A DNA stretch of 64,000 bases from Siphonodentalium dalli (GCA_032622095.1 CP136067.1:124221030-124285029); one strand, 5' to 3'. Counted from the stretch's first letter, positions 22,048 to 33,824 are shown. The notes: a model not told the origin generated them from the sequence alone. Program-made: numbers and translations.

Positions 22048-22226
22048 ATATCCTATCTCCCTACTTTACGACAATTCCCTGGGTACCACTGTTGGGCTAA
22101 ATAATTAAAGACTAAGACATATTTGCGTAATGGCAATTCTTTAATCGAATTACCGAAATTAAGACAACCATCGGCATGTGGCGCGGCCCCGATTGAACAA
22201 TATGCAACCTGGGTGTACCACGCCAC
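22045..22226 (-). repeat. split direct repeat B1
   Basis: This is the inner copy of the 182-bp repeat, directly abutting A2. The recombinase side begins at CTTGCCGAGTG. Confidence 0.85.
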
Positions 22227-22369
22227 TTGCCGAGTGAAGTGTTGGACGCGAGCTCGGCATACACCCACCAGAAGTCAATGAAAAAAAACCAGTATAAAGA
22301 CTGAGAAAAGAACCCACCTATAAAAAGAAAGAGTAAAAGTACGCAACGCCAGTGCGGGGAAATGAGAAA

Positions 22370-22995
22370 AACCCACTGCAACCCCAGAGACTGATTAGCG
22401 CTGAAAAAAACCCACCAAAAATAGTCACTATAAAAGTGAAACCGGCGCTACCAGAGACTGATGAGCGCGGAAAAAAATTAACCAAAAAACCAATAGTGAA
22501 GAATAACCAAAAAAAAACTATCACTGTAACAGCGAAAAAGAAAACACAAACCATCACTGGAACAGTGAAACCGGCGCTACCAGAGACTGATGAGCGCTGA
22601 AAAAAAATAAATATTAACCACCAAAAAACCGTCACTGAAACAGTGAAACCGGCGCTACCAGAGACTGATGAGCCCTTAAAAAAAAAAAAATATTAACCAC
22701 CAAAAAACCATCACTGTAACAGTGAAACCAGCGCTACCATAGACTGGTGAGCGCAACCAAATAACCATCACTATAAAAGTGAATCACCAAAAAACCAATA
22801 GTGAAGAATAACCAAAAAAAAACTATCACTGTAACAGTGAAAAAGAAAACACAAACCATCCTGGAACAGTGAAACCGGCGCCACCAGAGACTGATGAGCG
22901 CTTAAAAAAAATTAAATATTAACCACCAAATAAAAAACCATCACTGGAACAGTGAAACCGGCGCTACAATTATCAACCAAAAAAACCATCACTAG
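22370..22995. repeat. hairpin-bearing variable tandem repeat
   Basis: About seven units carry a short hairpin of the type TCACTG-NNN-CAGTGA followed by AAACCGGCGCTACCAGAGAC and TGATGAGCGC, in A-rich linkers. GCGCT and AGCGC around ACCAGAGACTGATG can form a second small stem. The array lies between the recombinase gene and repeat B1, in the position of the element's 3' untranslated region. Unit length varies with linker length, about 75-130 bp. The frames through it (TDER, PALPE repeats) follow from the repetition. Confidence 0.75.
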
Positions 22996-23421
22996 CACAG
23001 TGCAACCAGTGCAACCATTGCGCACCACCAGCAGAGGCAGGGGGCGGACGTCGGTCGGACATGAAACGGAAACGGGGCCATGAAGTACATGTAAACTGGG
23101 TAGCGCATACGCGGACAACGCTCGGGCCCTGCTTGAAACAGAAAATTAGGGGGGGGGGGTCGGAAAACACGAAAACAAAGGACAGGGAGAGACCGGGCAG
23201 CGAGATCCCCCACGCGTGCTGCGACACGACTTACAGGCCGGGTAACCCCGCCAAACCCCTCCCAGTTGCGGAAATCTGACTGTGCGTGCCCGTCGCGTCG
23301 GCAAACGGAACTGCAGATAACGACGCCCGGCATTGATGGAAGGGTGCCCGCTCGGCCGCTGTGACTGATATACGAGGGTGGCAAGACGCACGAACGGAAA
23401 CGGGCAATCGCGGAACTCTTG

Positions 23422-24640
23422 TTATGACAACGGCGGAGGACGGATGTACTTGCGAAACGCATCGGAGTTCCAGCGCCCGAGCATCCGGATTTGTTCATCG
23501 GAGTAACCCCGCGATGCTGCCAAGCATGCCCCTCTTATCCGAAAGGAGTGAGACTTGAAATCCCGGTCATCCAATCGCAGAATTGACAACACTCTCCGGA
23601 GAACGGCATTGAAATGCGCCCGTGTTATGCCCCGACCGTCCGGTGAGCAGAAGGGGCCCGCCGTCGAAACGCGATGTTTAGTGAAGACGGAAATGAGTCT
23701 ATGCGGACAAAAGGTGGGATCCTGTAACTGGCCAATAGCGACCACTTGGGGCAATCTATTAACTCTGTGCTTGAAATGTCGGAAGCAGATGTCGATGGAG
23801 GCGGGCGTGACCGTGACATCGGAAACGAGCAGGACAGTTAGATGAGGGGCAGAGAGTGAAGTGCACATTTCGCCGATACGGGCCAGCGCGTAGAACGCGA
23901 ATACGAATAGTGCGCGGAAAAGGACAATTCCGTGTGTGATGCCACGCAACAGGGCAATACAGCGATCATAGAGTGTAACATGGGAACAGTAATTGGTCGG
24001 CGCGGGACGCCGCTCGGGCGCAAGCGTTGAAACTCCGCGAGCATTTTGTGAATCCGGAAATGTGTAGTGGGAGTCGCTAAGCCCTGAATATTGTGCTGAT
24101 ATGCGATGACCGACAAAACACTACGCACCGTGGCGGTGCTATACCCGATCTGGAAAAGATGTGCGAGAAAGAGCCCCAGTGTGCTCACGTGAACGGGCGG
24201 ATATGGTCGGACGTTAAAGCGGGAAGCAAACTGAACAAAAAACCCCATTGCCGGGCGTATACTGCCGAGATGAACAAGTAAGGGCAGCATCGAGTAACCG
24301 AGTCATAGTTCCCACCAGGTGTCGATGGTCAGCGACGCAGGCAACGGAGTCTGTTCCGGGTCGGCCCATGGGGCCAGCCGGTGGAATATCGAGATCAGAA
24401 GCCACGGTACCGTAAGTCTGTGGCTGTCCTAATGCCGACGAGGGACCGCGGCACCCTGAACGGGAGACGATGCCACCAAGTCCCAGCCATGCGTCCTGCA
24501 ACTTTGGAGCCAGACGCGCCTTGTCCTCTGCAGAAAGCACTAACGGGATTGAGAGGAGAGGCCCGCTATACTGACCCGGAAAACACCCTGCTCGTCGTCC
24601 CCGCGAATAGCGGCCGAAGCAGCGACTGATGCAACCTCCT
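23422..24640 (-). pseudogene. tyrosine recombinase of the Ngaro/DIRS type, frameshifted
   Basis: Tyrosine recombinases cut and rejoin DNA through a phosphotyrosine and here would integrate the circular copy of the element. The C-terminal catalytic domain is open from 23949 to 23422. Counting from the Met at 23949, it carries R24 (ALARIGEM), H134 and R137 (SHSFRIRG), W160 (LGRWNSD) and Y168 (RKYIRP). The N-terminal core-binding domain is in another frame (about 24280-23960: HVSTLGLFLAHLFQ, then TATVRSVLSVIAYQH, then FQRLRPSG). The end of the upstream part (LLDAALTCSSRQY) is in a third frame. At least two single-base shifts therefore separate conserved blocks. Either the copy is dead or these are assembly indels. 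It lies about 1.2 kb from repeat B1, as in other split-repeat elements. Confidence 0.8.
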
Positions 24641-25200
24641 CGGACATGACCACAGCACGCACCCGACCACACGACGATCACGCACCAACCGATGACGCTG
24701 GAGTCGACCGCACCGACCTATGACGCACACTGCCAGGCACACGCGTGACCCGCGGCCGTACGGGACGAACAATTGAAGGCGCGGCCGTAGAATATGTACC
24801 ACTCCTGGCGGGCATCCCCTTCGAACGGGCAGGGACGCCGGCTGGTAATGCATGCCTGGTCCCCCGCGATGGCCCAACCACTTCCACCGGGACATCGGGT
24901 ACTAAACGGTGTCAGGTCATTGCTGTCGCTTTTGGCATCTGAAAAAAATGAGAAAACAAGTACTAAGGTCATAAAAAGAGGCGTAACCGACGCCCTGGCC
25001 AGCACGCCGTACCGGGTGACGACCGTTATAGCCCGGAGACCACCGTATGATGCACCAAAACCCACCGGTACATCATGGCGAGCGCCCACACCAACTAGGG
25101 TAGCTGATGCAACCAACCTTCTACTTAACACAATCACTGCGTTAACCCCAACAGTAATGCTACTAAACAGTAAAACCAGGTTAGGCCTCTAAGCTGCAAT
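24641..25200 (-). pseudogene. GC-rich upstream part of recombinase gene
   Basis: GC content is clearly higher than the flanks and continues that of the recombinase. Minus-strand frames give proline-, arginine- and serine-rich sequence (SEEVASVAASAAIRGDDE near 24645) with interruptions. It is probably the poorly conserved N-terminal region of the recombinase reading frame. No separate domain is recognised. Confidence 0.4.
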
Positions 25201-25379
25201 GGAAATAACCATGCGTAAAAAAAATGATAGCAGAAACCTTCCCCTCAATGATATCGCATATGATGGCCAACACACATGTGGGGAAGAACTGCATGGCATT
25301 GTAAACCGGTTTTATAACAGACTACCGGGACAGTGCATACTATGTGACTAAGATATATGGTTAGACAGGAAGAAAATAA

Positions 25380-25725
25380 TCAAAGGGGCAGAACGGCATG
25401 AAGAATATCGGATCAAACCATAATCGAACTCGATCTACAGTCGTGCGTTGAGAACTCAGACCAAGTTTATGGAACCTAACAGCTGAAAATGGTTGAATTG
25501 TCGAAGCATGCATGATTTCAATGGCAATGGGCCATAATCCTGTAAAATATATCGGATTTCGATCTGTATTGAGTGCGGAGAAATGCATACACAACATTTG
25601 GCACCGATCAGCGTGAAAAGAGGTCAGATATAGCACCATGCGTAAAGTGTCTACAGACAGAAGGACGGACGGACAGACGGACAAACAAGCGGTAAAACCG
25701 GACCACGACCCTATGGATACCATGC
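25380..25725 (+). repeat. diverged dispersed repeat (GACGGACGGACAGACGG end)
   Basis: AAACCATAATCGAACTCGATCTAC, then ACCAAGTTTATGG, and a terminal run of GGACGGACGGACAGACGGAC follow the order of the repeat at 9835-10135. It is a decayed copy with no coding capacity. Confidence 0.55.
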
Positions 25726-26400
25726 GATCACCGCGACATCACTCCCCATGAGGAATAATACCTAACCGAGTTTGGTTTAAAGGATGACTATCCCCATGAA
25801 ACAACAAAACTCCATCGGAAAGCCACCCCTATTGTGAACCCAATGATCCAAGTCCCATAAAAATCGCGTAATAAATAAGCAGAGAAATAAATAAATAATA
25901 CCACCATCGGTTGTCGGCTATCTCCGTCGCAAAACCTCGCATGAAGTCAAGCGAGGTAAACTAATTGAAAACAGGGAATCGGAGTCGGAGTTAATTATCA
26001 GCGCGATAGTGTAATTAATTACTGCGGGGCATATCAATAGCATTGTGTACACATGGTGAATTGTCATCGCGCGGTGAGTTATCTTCACTTGTGATATGTC
26101 TTAAGTGCTGTTTGGAAGGAAATGTTTTGACAAAAACTATAGAAGGCCGATTGAGCGGGGTAGATAACACTTTCGTGTCAAAAATAAAGCTTATGAAAAC
26201 ACGAGCCGGCATGTGAACTTTATTCGGGTGCGTGTTCGCGATGTTGTATATATGTCACTGTATATTTTGTATATCAATACTTTTCGTTATTCGGTCCATC
26301 TTATGTATATAATTTCGTTTTCTCAATATCCATTCATGTTATTTAATTGGATCAAAGAATAAAGCAATTCAGTGTCCCGTATTTACCATCATTCATTCTT
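25726..26400. other. no gene recognised
   Basis: This is low-complexity AT-rich DNA. A minus-strand frame at 26015-26212 has no motif. Confidence 0.4.
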
Positions 26401-26404
26401 GACA

Positions 26405-26659
26405 ATGCCATATAAAAGCAGTGTTTTCGGCTGTGGCCGGATTATTGACTCTCGGTTAGGTATAATGCTGTATTCATTTCCAAACGATGAACGTTTACGT
26501 GACATTTGGCGGGATTCCTGTGGGAAACCCGTTGCGCAAAATCAGAAACCGATTACATACACCAAAGAAAGAGCGTTTAGTTTGACGAGTCAGTCATGGT
26601 TACGAATACATACAGTTGCAGTTAAAGTGGGGAGTATGTTGATGAATAATTCACGATGA
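26405..26659 (+). pseudogene. THAP-like zinc-finger fragment
   Basis: From the ATG at 26405 the product begins MPYKSSVFGCG and contains the spaced pattern SFPNDERLRDIWRDS. This matches the FP-x-D/E-x(2)-LR-x(2)-W signature of THAP domains. THAP domains bind DNA through a C2CH zinc site and occur in P-element-type transposases and host regulators. Here the first zinc cysteine is replaced by serine and the distal CxxH (usually IC-SEHF) is missing, so the finger should not fold. It is 84 codons with no partner domain and is probably a broken exon of a P-like or THAP-type gene carried inside the recombinase element. Confidence 0.4.
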
Positions 26660-26935
26660 CAACTGTTCTAAGTCGAGTCCCCATTTCCTTCACCATGGCT
26701 CAATAAAGAGCGTTCCATGTTAATAGTTTTCCTAATATGGTACGAATAAAAAGAGTTTAATAAAGCGGGAATTGCTATGACTTGGAAGGATATATAAAGC
26801 ATGCATATCGGAAATTCGTGTACATGATTGTATTGACCTGTCTTTGTGTAATCAATAAACAATCACGCTGACAATTGTTCTAAGTCGAGTCACTTTACCT
26901 TGACGCAATAAAGAGCGTTCACTATTGCGATATAT
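26652..26935 (+). repeat. direct repeat, AATAAAGAGCGTTC motif
   Basis: TGTTCTAAGTCGAGTC and CAATAAAGAGCGTTC occur together at about 26662-26718 and again at about 26876-26922, each after a GACAA tract. AATAAA in the unit resembles a polyadenylation signal, so the duplication may be of a 3' end downstream of the THAP-like exon. Confidence 0.5.
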
Positions 26936-28105
26936 TTCGAATAAAGAGTGCTTGTATATGTGATTACATATTAAACTGGATTATGATCCCTCCTTCAAAA
27001 AGTGTTATATATGAATGGGTGTTTAAACGAACCACGGCGAACGTTTATATATTTTATAATCCTATTGTTATGCGTAATTGACCCATAGGTCGAGTTATGA
27101 CCTGGCTATTCAATAGACCGCATCGCTAGAGTGCCAATTTTATAGGCCAATAACCATGCATAGACGCAGTGAAGTACCATCAGTGACAGTGGCAAGATTG
27201 TTGGGGTGTGGGAAGCAATATTCCGAAATATATATAAACACCATATTGCCCTAATATATACATGATTCATAACCAAGAAAAAATGAATTTATCATATCAT
27301 ATTGGTAATGACTGAATTGATTATAAATGATTAAATCCGACAGCAATAAACCGATTTTTGTTTTTGTTCTACCGCGTTACAATAAATTAAAACGAAACGC
27401 TCTTTATTCACACACGACTAAGGGCATCTGGAAATTGGAATGTTTACGAGATGATAATTGCCTAATAACTGTGCAAGTCTTCGCATATATATGCAATCTT
27501 TATATGAATATATAATATAGAATATAACTTGGGACTATCCCGGTAACGAAAAAAAATATATAAATACGAGCACGTGTTTATATAGGTAAATGCGCGCCAA
27601 ACTGAATAATATACAGGCATGGCTTTATAGTAACAGCACCTCGCGATGCATATAATAATAATAACACGATAAAGACAGTTAATTACGAGAACGGCGATGT
27701 TTTCGTTATAAAAAGAACGATTGGCGGCCGAATATTAGATTATATGCGCCCAATGGACATTTTATATATATATTATCGGTATATTGAAAGAAAATATTAT
27801 TGTTTTTTTCAGGACCGTATTCCTTTAAACATATTTATTACCAATAAGTATATAACAATACATATTGGGATTGGAGGACAAGTGCGATCCACTTATAAAT
27901 AACCCCCTCTCCCAATTTCCGTCTTAACACCGGTACATAATAATGTGGGTTGTCAACACGATAGGTATAACATAATGTACAAGTGTATACAGACAGTGGA
28001 TCATTGTATATTATTGAAAGTATAGTGTATAGTCTCAGCACCCCACCAATTCTAAATAATGTCATGAATGATTTCAAGTAGCTGTTTTAAATGTGATACA
28101 TGTAC
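26936..28105. other. no gene recognised, AT-rich
   Basis: This is high-AT DNA with many TATATA tracts. I see no domain in any of the short frames. Confidence 0.45.
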
Positions 28106-28915
28106 CTCATGGTGCATTGTTAACATTTGTACAATTTGCATTCAAATGATTCGAGCGCCTTAACAGAACTTTGTTGATTTTCCTCTTGAGTTGTATCTCG
28201 GAAGTAATTTTGCACAGCTTGAAAGATATGTTCAGTTTATAATTGATCGAAGTGCGGGTCCTCAAATATAAGTGCCATAACTGACTGTATATTAAAGCGC
28301 AGAAGATTATTACGGCGTGTAATTCTTTCTTCAAAGTGTGGTTGGCATTCAAAAAAATAGTGGAAAGCATTCGCTACAGAATGTCCGCACCTACCTGTAG
28401 CAGAAATTGCTATATAATTTTTAAGTTTATCAGCTTGGAGATTAACACATTCACACCACTGTTTACAATGAAGGATGTTTAATAGCCGTTTACCATATGA
28501 AAAACATGTTGGTAGTTGGAATGGCTTAGTTACTAGTGCTTTCTTGAACCTATCGAGTGGAATGTTTCATCCTGTGTTTGTTTGTTTGTTTGTTTGTTTT
28601 TTTGTGTTATTTATTTTGTCCGCCAATTTGTTCCAATCCATAACGCATATGGGGAAGAAAGTGTTATCTGTTCATTTGCTATTTGAAATGGGACGATATA
28701 AATTTGATGTATTTCTCAGTTCGTAATCAGTTATCCTTAACCTTTGACGGAAGAAGCCGAGTTAAGTAGGCGGGGGCTTTGCTGTTTGCAATATCGTAAA
28801 ATATACTCATTCGTTTAACATACCGCCCACTGTCCAGCTTCTCCCATTCGAGTTCAAAGAGCAACCTATCATGGGGGACCGATTTTGTACAACCTGTAAC
28901 CATACGAGTGTACGG
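28106..28915 (-). pseudogene. LINE (CR1/Jockey-like) reverse transcriptase C-terminal fragment
   Basis: Reading the minus strand downward from 28915, MVTGCTKSVPHDRLLFELEW and then MSIFYDIANSKAPAYLTRLL match the region after the palm and thumb of LINE reverse transcriptases. FFP followed by a Trp-containing segment (near 28650) comes next. Near 28360 is RCGHSVANAFHYFFECQPHF, the cysteine/histidine motif that closes many CR1/Jockey-group ORF2 proteins. The 5' part is missing and frames shift between the blocks, so this is a typical 5'-truncated dead copy. It lies inside the tyrosine-recombinase element, on the same strand as its recombinase. Confidence 0.75.
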
Positions 28916-28929
28916 GTCACCCGAGCTGT

Positions 28930-30616
28930 CCGCCCGGGGGAAGAAGGAGAAGTGCTGACTCACTTGTGAGTACCTCCTCACACGATTGTTAGAAAGTGAG
29001 TTATGCTGACATCTTGTGTTTTGTTTTGTTTTGTATCGTTTGTGTTTTATTTAAATCCAAACTGATAGAAGACACTGTCATTATGATAGATTAATTAAAT
29101 CCAGCGGTCCTCCACGGCAAATGGGTTTGTTGTATAGTCGCCGATATCTGCGTCCCGAATCGAGAAGTAAATATGTACAATTGAGCGTATTGCTGGTGAT
29201 GTTTTATGTAAAGAGCTACGGCCGATTAGCTTGAGGACCCTACTGCAATTATGTAACTCCCGAAACCAAAAAGAAACTAAAATGCACTCGGAGAGATGCC
29301 AGCGTGCGCAACAAGGTAATAATTAAAAAATAATTTCACTGTATTTTACTTAATTTATGTAATTTAATTTAATGTTAGCAAAACAAGACAATTATCATTT
29401 CGCATTTCATCACAGATAAAAGGCAAATTACAATATTAATCATTTAATTAAAACCAATTCCATGTTGCCGAAAGGATGAGACTTTAATATCGATTACATT
29501 TTTATTTTCAGCGGCATATTTTCATTTTCATTTTCCGATAGTCAAAGTTGACCGAAGGAGCAATTATAAGAAATAATTAAAACCATTGATGTAAATATTG
29601 ATAACAGCCAATATGCAACAATAAATATCAAGAATTAATCAATAATTAATCAATAACGATCATTTTATGTAACAATAAACTCGTCAAACGATGTCAACCA
29701 ATGCGTTTTGTTTTGTGTTACTTCATTCGTCGTATGTGACCCGGAACTCGGTTGAAGGTTAGGCTATGCAGCCAATTGCGTCGAATTACGAAATCGCGTT
29801 TTGAATGTCTGTTCCCGCATGATAAAAAGAGGGCTTCGCACGAACCAAAAACGATCAAACTTCCCAAATATAAGTAAAACTACCCAAATGAAGTCTAGGT
29901 AGGTCCCGAAGGAGTCTATAGACTCTTTGATGTAGAGTTCTGATGGAGAAAATGTAGGTCGATCTATTATTGTCATAACTCTGACGTATTTTGACCTGGG
30001 AGAAAAAATCGAAACCGAGGCTCACTATGAGCATGCCAGTTTTAAATATAGAAACAGGGAATCCCGACAAATGGCGAAATCGGCGACAAACAAATAATCG
30101 AAAACACATAAAATAAACATAGCAAAAACGCGGCACAATAAAAATGTCAGAACGCCACGAGGTTTTACGTCGTTTATGGTGACGTCATGGAGTGAAACGG
30201 AGTAGAGCGACACCAAGGTTCGAATCCGTCTGATCGCCATACTGTTGCGCGAGCGCACGTAACAAGGAACTTGCCGAATGTCGTCGGAAAAGGCTGAGAC
30301 TTGTTGTCCGTTTCCCAATCCATGCACTTGAAAGAAGCGAATGAATCGGTTATAATTAAATGTTTGCGCCTAGTATCAGGTATTCAGTCGATAGGCCGAT
30401 CACGCAGCGAGGGGTCCAGGAAGATGTAACCTATCTGTGGCGGCACGCGGGGGTCGCGTGACTTCGTGACGTCATTGTTCCAAAATGTTGGCGCCGAGAA
30501 GCCGAAGTCATAGACGCACAGACAAGACTTCGGTTGGAAATCTCCATGGCAGGCGAATCTTTACCACTTTTGCGGAAAGACAAGAAACGCGAGTATTTTA
30601 AATATATTCCTGGACC
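28930..30616. other. no gene recognised
   Basis: This is AT-rich DNA up to about 29.7 kb, then a more mixed stretch with CpG-containing sequence near 30170-30560 (GACGTCATGG, GTGACGTCATTG). The two CRE-like TGACGTCA cores could suggest a promoter fragment, but no gene follows. Confidence 0.4.
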
Positions 30617-30659
30617 CTAGTTTGTGGCAATTAATTGCTTTTGTTTCAAAATGTCGCAT

Positions 30660-31235
30660 TTCGACATCTCGGAAAGCGCAAATACAGCCCCCAAACGCAT
30701 AACTTTCCGAAAATGGGTTGCCTCGTCAACCGGACGCAAATTGGGGGCATTGACCAAATTATTTTGGAGGATGTATAGACCACGACTGATGACCCGTATA
30801 ATATGAGTTGTCACCTGGATAATTCCGTCATGCCAAATAGTCGGACACAGCATGAAATTAACGCGTACATGGCTATAAAGTTATATAAAAGTAAGCATTG
30901 TAACATTAGAAAGGGTGGTTCGGTGGCCATTTTGAATGGCGCCCACAGGCTGAAGGAAGATTTGAGAGCAAGGTTAGTTTCAGATGTTGGAAAATAGCCC
31001 TGGATCATTTAGCTTTAGAAAAACCATTTATATTTTATTCAAACATAACAGCATATAGCGAAATTACAGCCCCCAACATCATAAATTTCCGCAAAGAAGG
31101 TGCTATGGCAACCGGTCGCAATGTGGTGGGATCTACCCAAAATTCCTAGGATATTGATAGACTGCGGGTGATACCCATATAGTATGAATTGTCACGATGA
31201 GAATCCTGCCATGGCAAATGGTCTGCCCCAACCTT
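30660..31235 (+). repeat. two diverged copies of an ACAGCCCCCAA-type repeat
   Basis: ATACAGCCCCCAAACGCATAA with TTTCCGAAAATGGG (about 30682) and ATTACAGCCCCCAACATCATAA with TTTCCGCAAAGAAGG (about 31060) both lead to GGCAACCGG/TCAACCGG, then CAAA. Both end with GACCCGTATAATATGAGTTGTCAC-type text. It is an old dispersed repeat and non-coding. Confidence 0.6.
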
Positions 31236-33236
31236 GAAGGAAGGCTAAAGTTACTATAAATTCATTGATAAGTAAGCATGTATGCAACCAATCTCGTCTG
31301 AGTAAAGTTATCGCAAAAGAATCACGACCCAAACGAGTTCAGTCCTCGTGAGGCTAATTAGCACTCATGGCACAAACCCCGCTCACTGGACCACAATGAT
31401 CAAATCTAAAATAATAATTATTTTGAACATGACCATAGTGTCGTAGAAATCCGCTCAATCTACATGATAACCTATGTGCCCGCATACCTAACTATTATGT
31501 AACAGAGTTTGTAATAGTAACAACGGTAATATCCTATATGATGACCAGAATAAACCAACGGAATTGAATTAAGGGGATGGAAAAGTCTGTTTCACGAAAA
31601 ATGTCGAACAAACGGGCTGACAAAAATGCCCCTGTCCACCTAAAATCAGACATAAATAGACAGAACAACATGAGAAAAATTAGAGCATACATCGGGGTAA
31701 AAGGGGGGGGGGGACACTAATAGATGTGAACTAAAAAGCTTTATGTACCAGAAAAGTGACTTGGAAACAGAAGATATCTGCACTATTATGACAATGTTTG
31801 GGCAGTCAAATGTAAAAAAAAATATACCTCAACAGTAACATTAGGCAGCCCATTATGAAAAGTGACATACAATGAAGAGCCAAGGAACAATTCTTTTGAT
31901 TAGTGTTTACGGTAACGTGTGAAAAACGTCCGCTAAAACCTGTCAGTCAGTTTTTCTTGGGGAGCTAGTCGCCATATTTATATTGTAGACACATGTTCCT
32001 GATGTTGTCATTTACGAATTCGTGGCAGGTACATGAAAATCTGCCACGAAAGCAAATCGATCCGTCTATCGGGCAAATGTAAGATGTGAAATAGATGCTG
32101 ACCGTTTGTTCAAGTCGTTGGAATTAATTTCATTGCCTGATTATCCACGATTTATATAAGTTATGTACCGTTTACAGATGAAAATGTTGATACTCTAAAA
32201 GATTAGAATTACTACTCCAGTCGAAAGCGAGATTACAAGATGTCGTATTATGACCCAAAGTACATAACTAGAAAAATTACATGTTTTATATATTAAAAAA
32301 CAAATTTATAAATGGGAAAGTACCGTATTCCGACGAAATATGTCATATTTCACGACGGACTCACGGTGGGGGTTCGCTTCCGGTCAATTCTAGTTTGGTG
32401 CACTGTCAGAAAACAATCGCGAAGAAAAGTACGGTTTATAAAATGGAAATATAAAGTAATCGAGAAATTGTTGGTTATCAGATACAAACATAGAGCTTAT
32501 ACTGACGAGAACTTTGTTGATTATTGAATATTATGTGTGAAAAACATGAAGTTCATCCATTCTAGGCCGGTGAGTAATTAGTGATCATCGGGATGTAGGG
32601 TGTAATCCGCCGTGGCCACATTGACCAAACTTGCCATCCGCATAAGAGCCAGCCCACTGCATTGCGCACCTGGCAACCCACCACAAAGTAGTCATAAAAA
32701 GCAAATCGCCACATATTCGCGTGCAACGGATAAAGGGTGGCTGCCCCGATGAATTGGAGCTAAAACAGTGATGGAGCTCCTAACAAGGTGGGCTCTCGCC
32801 TCCGGGAAACCTAGCTGAATGCCAAGTCAAATGTCTCAATCCAAATATACCTGTGAAAAATAAGAATGGAATGACGAAAACCTTAATCTTCAAACATAGC
32901 CCTAGAAACTAGTCAAAGGGGTATAGTGGTCCATTTCAAGATAACTGTCCTCGAGCCTTTGACATTAGATTGATTTAGTTAGCTTTGGCAGTCAATGAAT
33001 TCTCATTCCTGGTGGGCAGGGTCAATGGAAAGTTCATATTACCTGTATAAGTCTTCATAGCATTTTTGCAAACGTCATGCATAAGCCTAACACCGCTCTG
33101 GTTAACCACGCATCTCACATGAACACAGACAATCATTTCAAGACAGCATCCCCAGACTGGAATAGACTGCACACATAGCAAACACCTAGATGGTGATGAT
33201 ACATCAGTAGACCCAAATGTATCTCGAAACAGGAGC
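31236..33236. other. unassigned interior of recombinase element
   Basis: No gag or reverse transcriptase blocks are visible on either strand. A 71-codon plus-strand frame (32312-32527) is rich in basic residues but has no recognised motif. Confidence 0.4.
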
Positions 33237-33466
33237 TAGAAATTATTGACCTTGTGGTCTGTGCGAAATTCGTTTGAATGGGCAGTCGGGTATCGACAAC
33301 GTCACCACGAAGACAATCAATCAATCAAGGTACCCGACTTTCTCGTGGTTGGCGCTCAGATGTTCACTTGACCTCGAAATTTCTAAACCGCTGACCCCGG
33401 TCGCAGGTCGATACAATATTAAGGTCGACCGTCTATAAAAATCTTTTCCTTCGTAAAATTTATTTT
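33237..33466 (-). repeat. split direct repeat A1
   Basis: This is the 5' terminal repeat of the element on the minus strand, 229 of 230 positions identical to A2 at 21818-22047, 11419 bp apart. Confidence 0.85.
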
Positions 33467-33575
33467 CTCCAGTCACCGCTTCGCTGGTTATTACATGACA
33501 GTCAACTCTCAACATGCCAGTGCTGTGTGCTTTTAACCAATAGTGTGCAAAACACCTCCACCACACAAGTACATG

Positions 33576-33739
33576 TACAGTAATACCCGAAGTAATCGAC
33601 TCCTTAACCGCAGCAGAATTATTGGTAACTTTTCAGGATTTAGTCGGAAATATGGCTTGTTGCCATTCATTGGAAAGCTTTCAATGAATGGAAACAAGCC
33701 ATATTTCCGACTAAATCCTGAAAAGTTACCCATAATTGA
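33576..33739. mobile_element. Tc1/mariner-like MITE, copy 3, right end lost
   Basis: TACAGTAATACCCG opens the left arm, and the arms around GGAAAGCTTTC are close complements like copy 1. After CCCATAATT the expected outer right arm is replaced by unrelated sequence. Confidence 0.7.
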
Positions 33740-33824
33740 ATTGCTGGTGGGTCAGTTTTGATCTGTTGGAATTGTTATATTTATACAAGATATATGCACT
33801 CCAGCTCATTCGAGCAATTAAGTT

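Larger units (their letters stand above)
21514..33466 (-). mobile_element. Ngaro/PAT-like tyrosine-recombinase element with split direct repeats
   Basis: On the minus strand the order is A1 (33466-33237), interior, recombinase gene (about 24640-23422), B1 (22226-22045), A2 (22047-21818), a 122-bp spacer and B2 (21695-21514). A1 and A2 differ at one of 230 positions, and B1 and B2 are identical over 182 positions by eye. A TTT triplet marks the outer end of A1, the A2/B1 joint and the outer end of B2, as expected if a tyrosine recombinase crosses over at a short shared core. Split direct repeats with a tyrosine recombinase define Ngaro/PAT-type retroelements. Unusual points are the 12-kb length, no recognisable gag or reverse transcriptase of its own, a frameshifted recombinase, and an interior holding other repeats. 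A non-autonomous element mobilised in trans is the simplest reading. Confidence 0.7.

Noticed and set aside
21514-22226. B1 and B2 as two LTRs of a small LTR retrotransposon
   Set aside because: There are no TG...CA ends, primer site or polypurine tract, and the A1/A2 pair plus tyrosine recombinase explains the layout better.
22370-22995. Hammerhead ribozymes, because CTGATGAG followed by GAAA recurs
   Set aside because: No stem II can form between CTGATGA and GAAA, and the segment before it is too short for stem I, so the catalytic core is absent.
22370-22995. CRISPR array
   Set aside because: Unit and spacer lengths are irregular, spacers are themselves repeats, and the setting is a eukaryotic retroelement.
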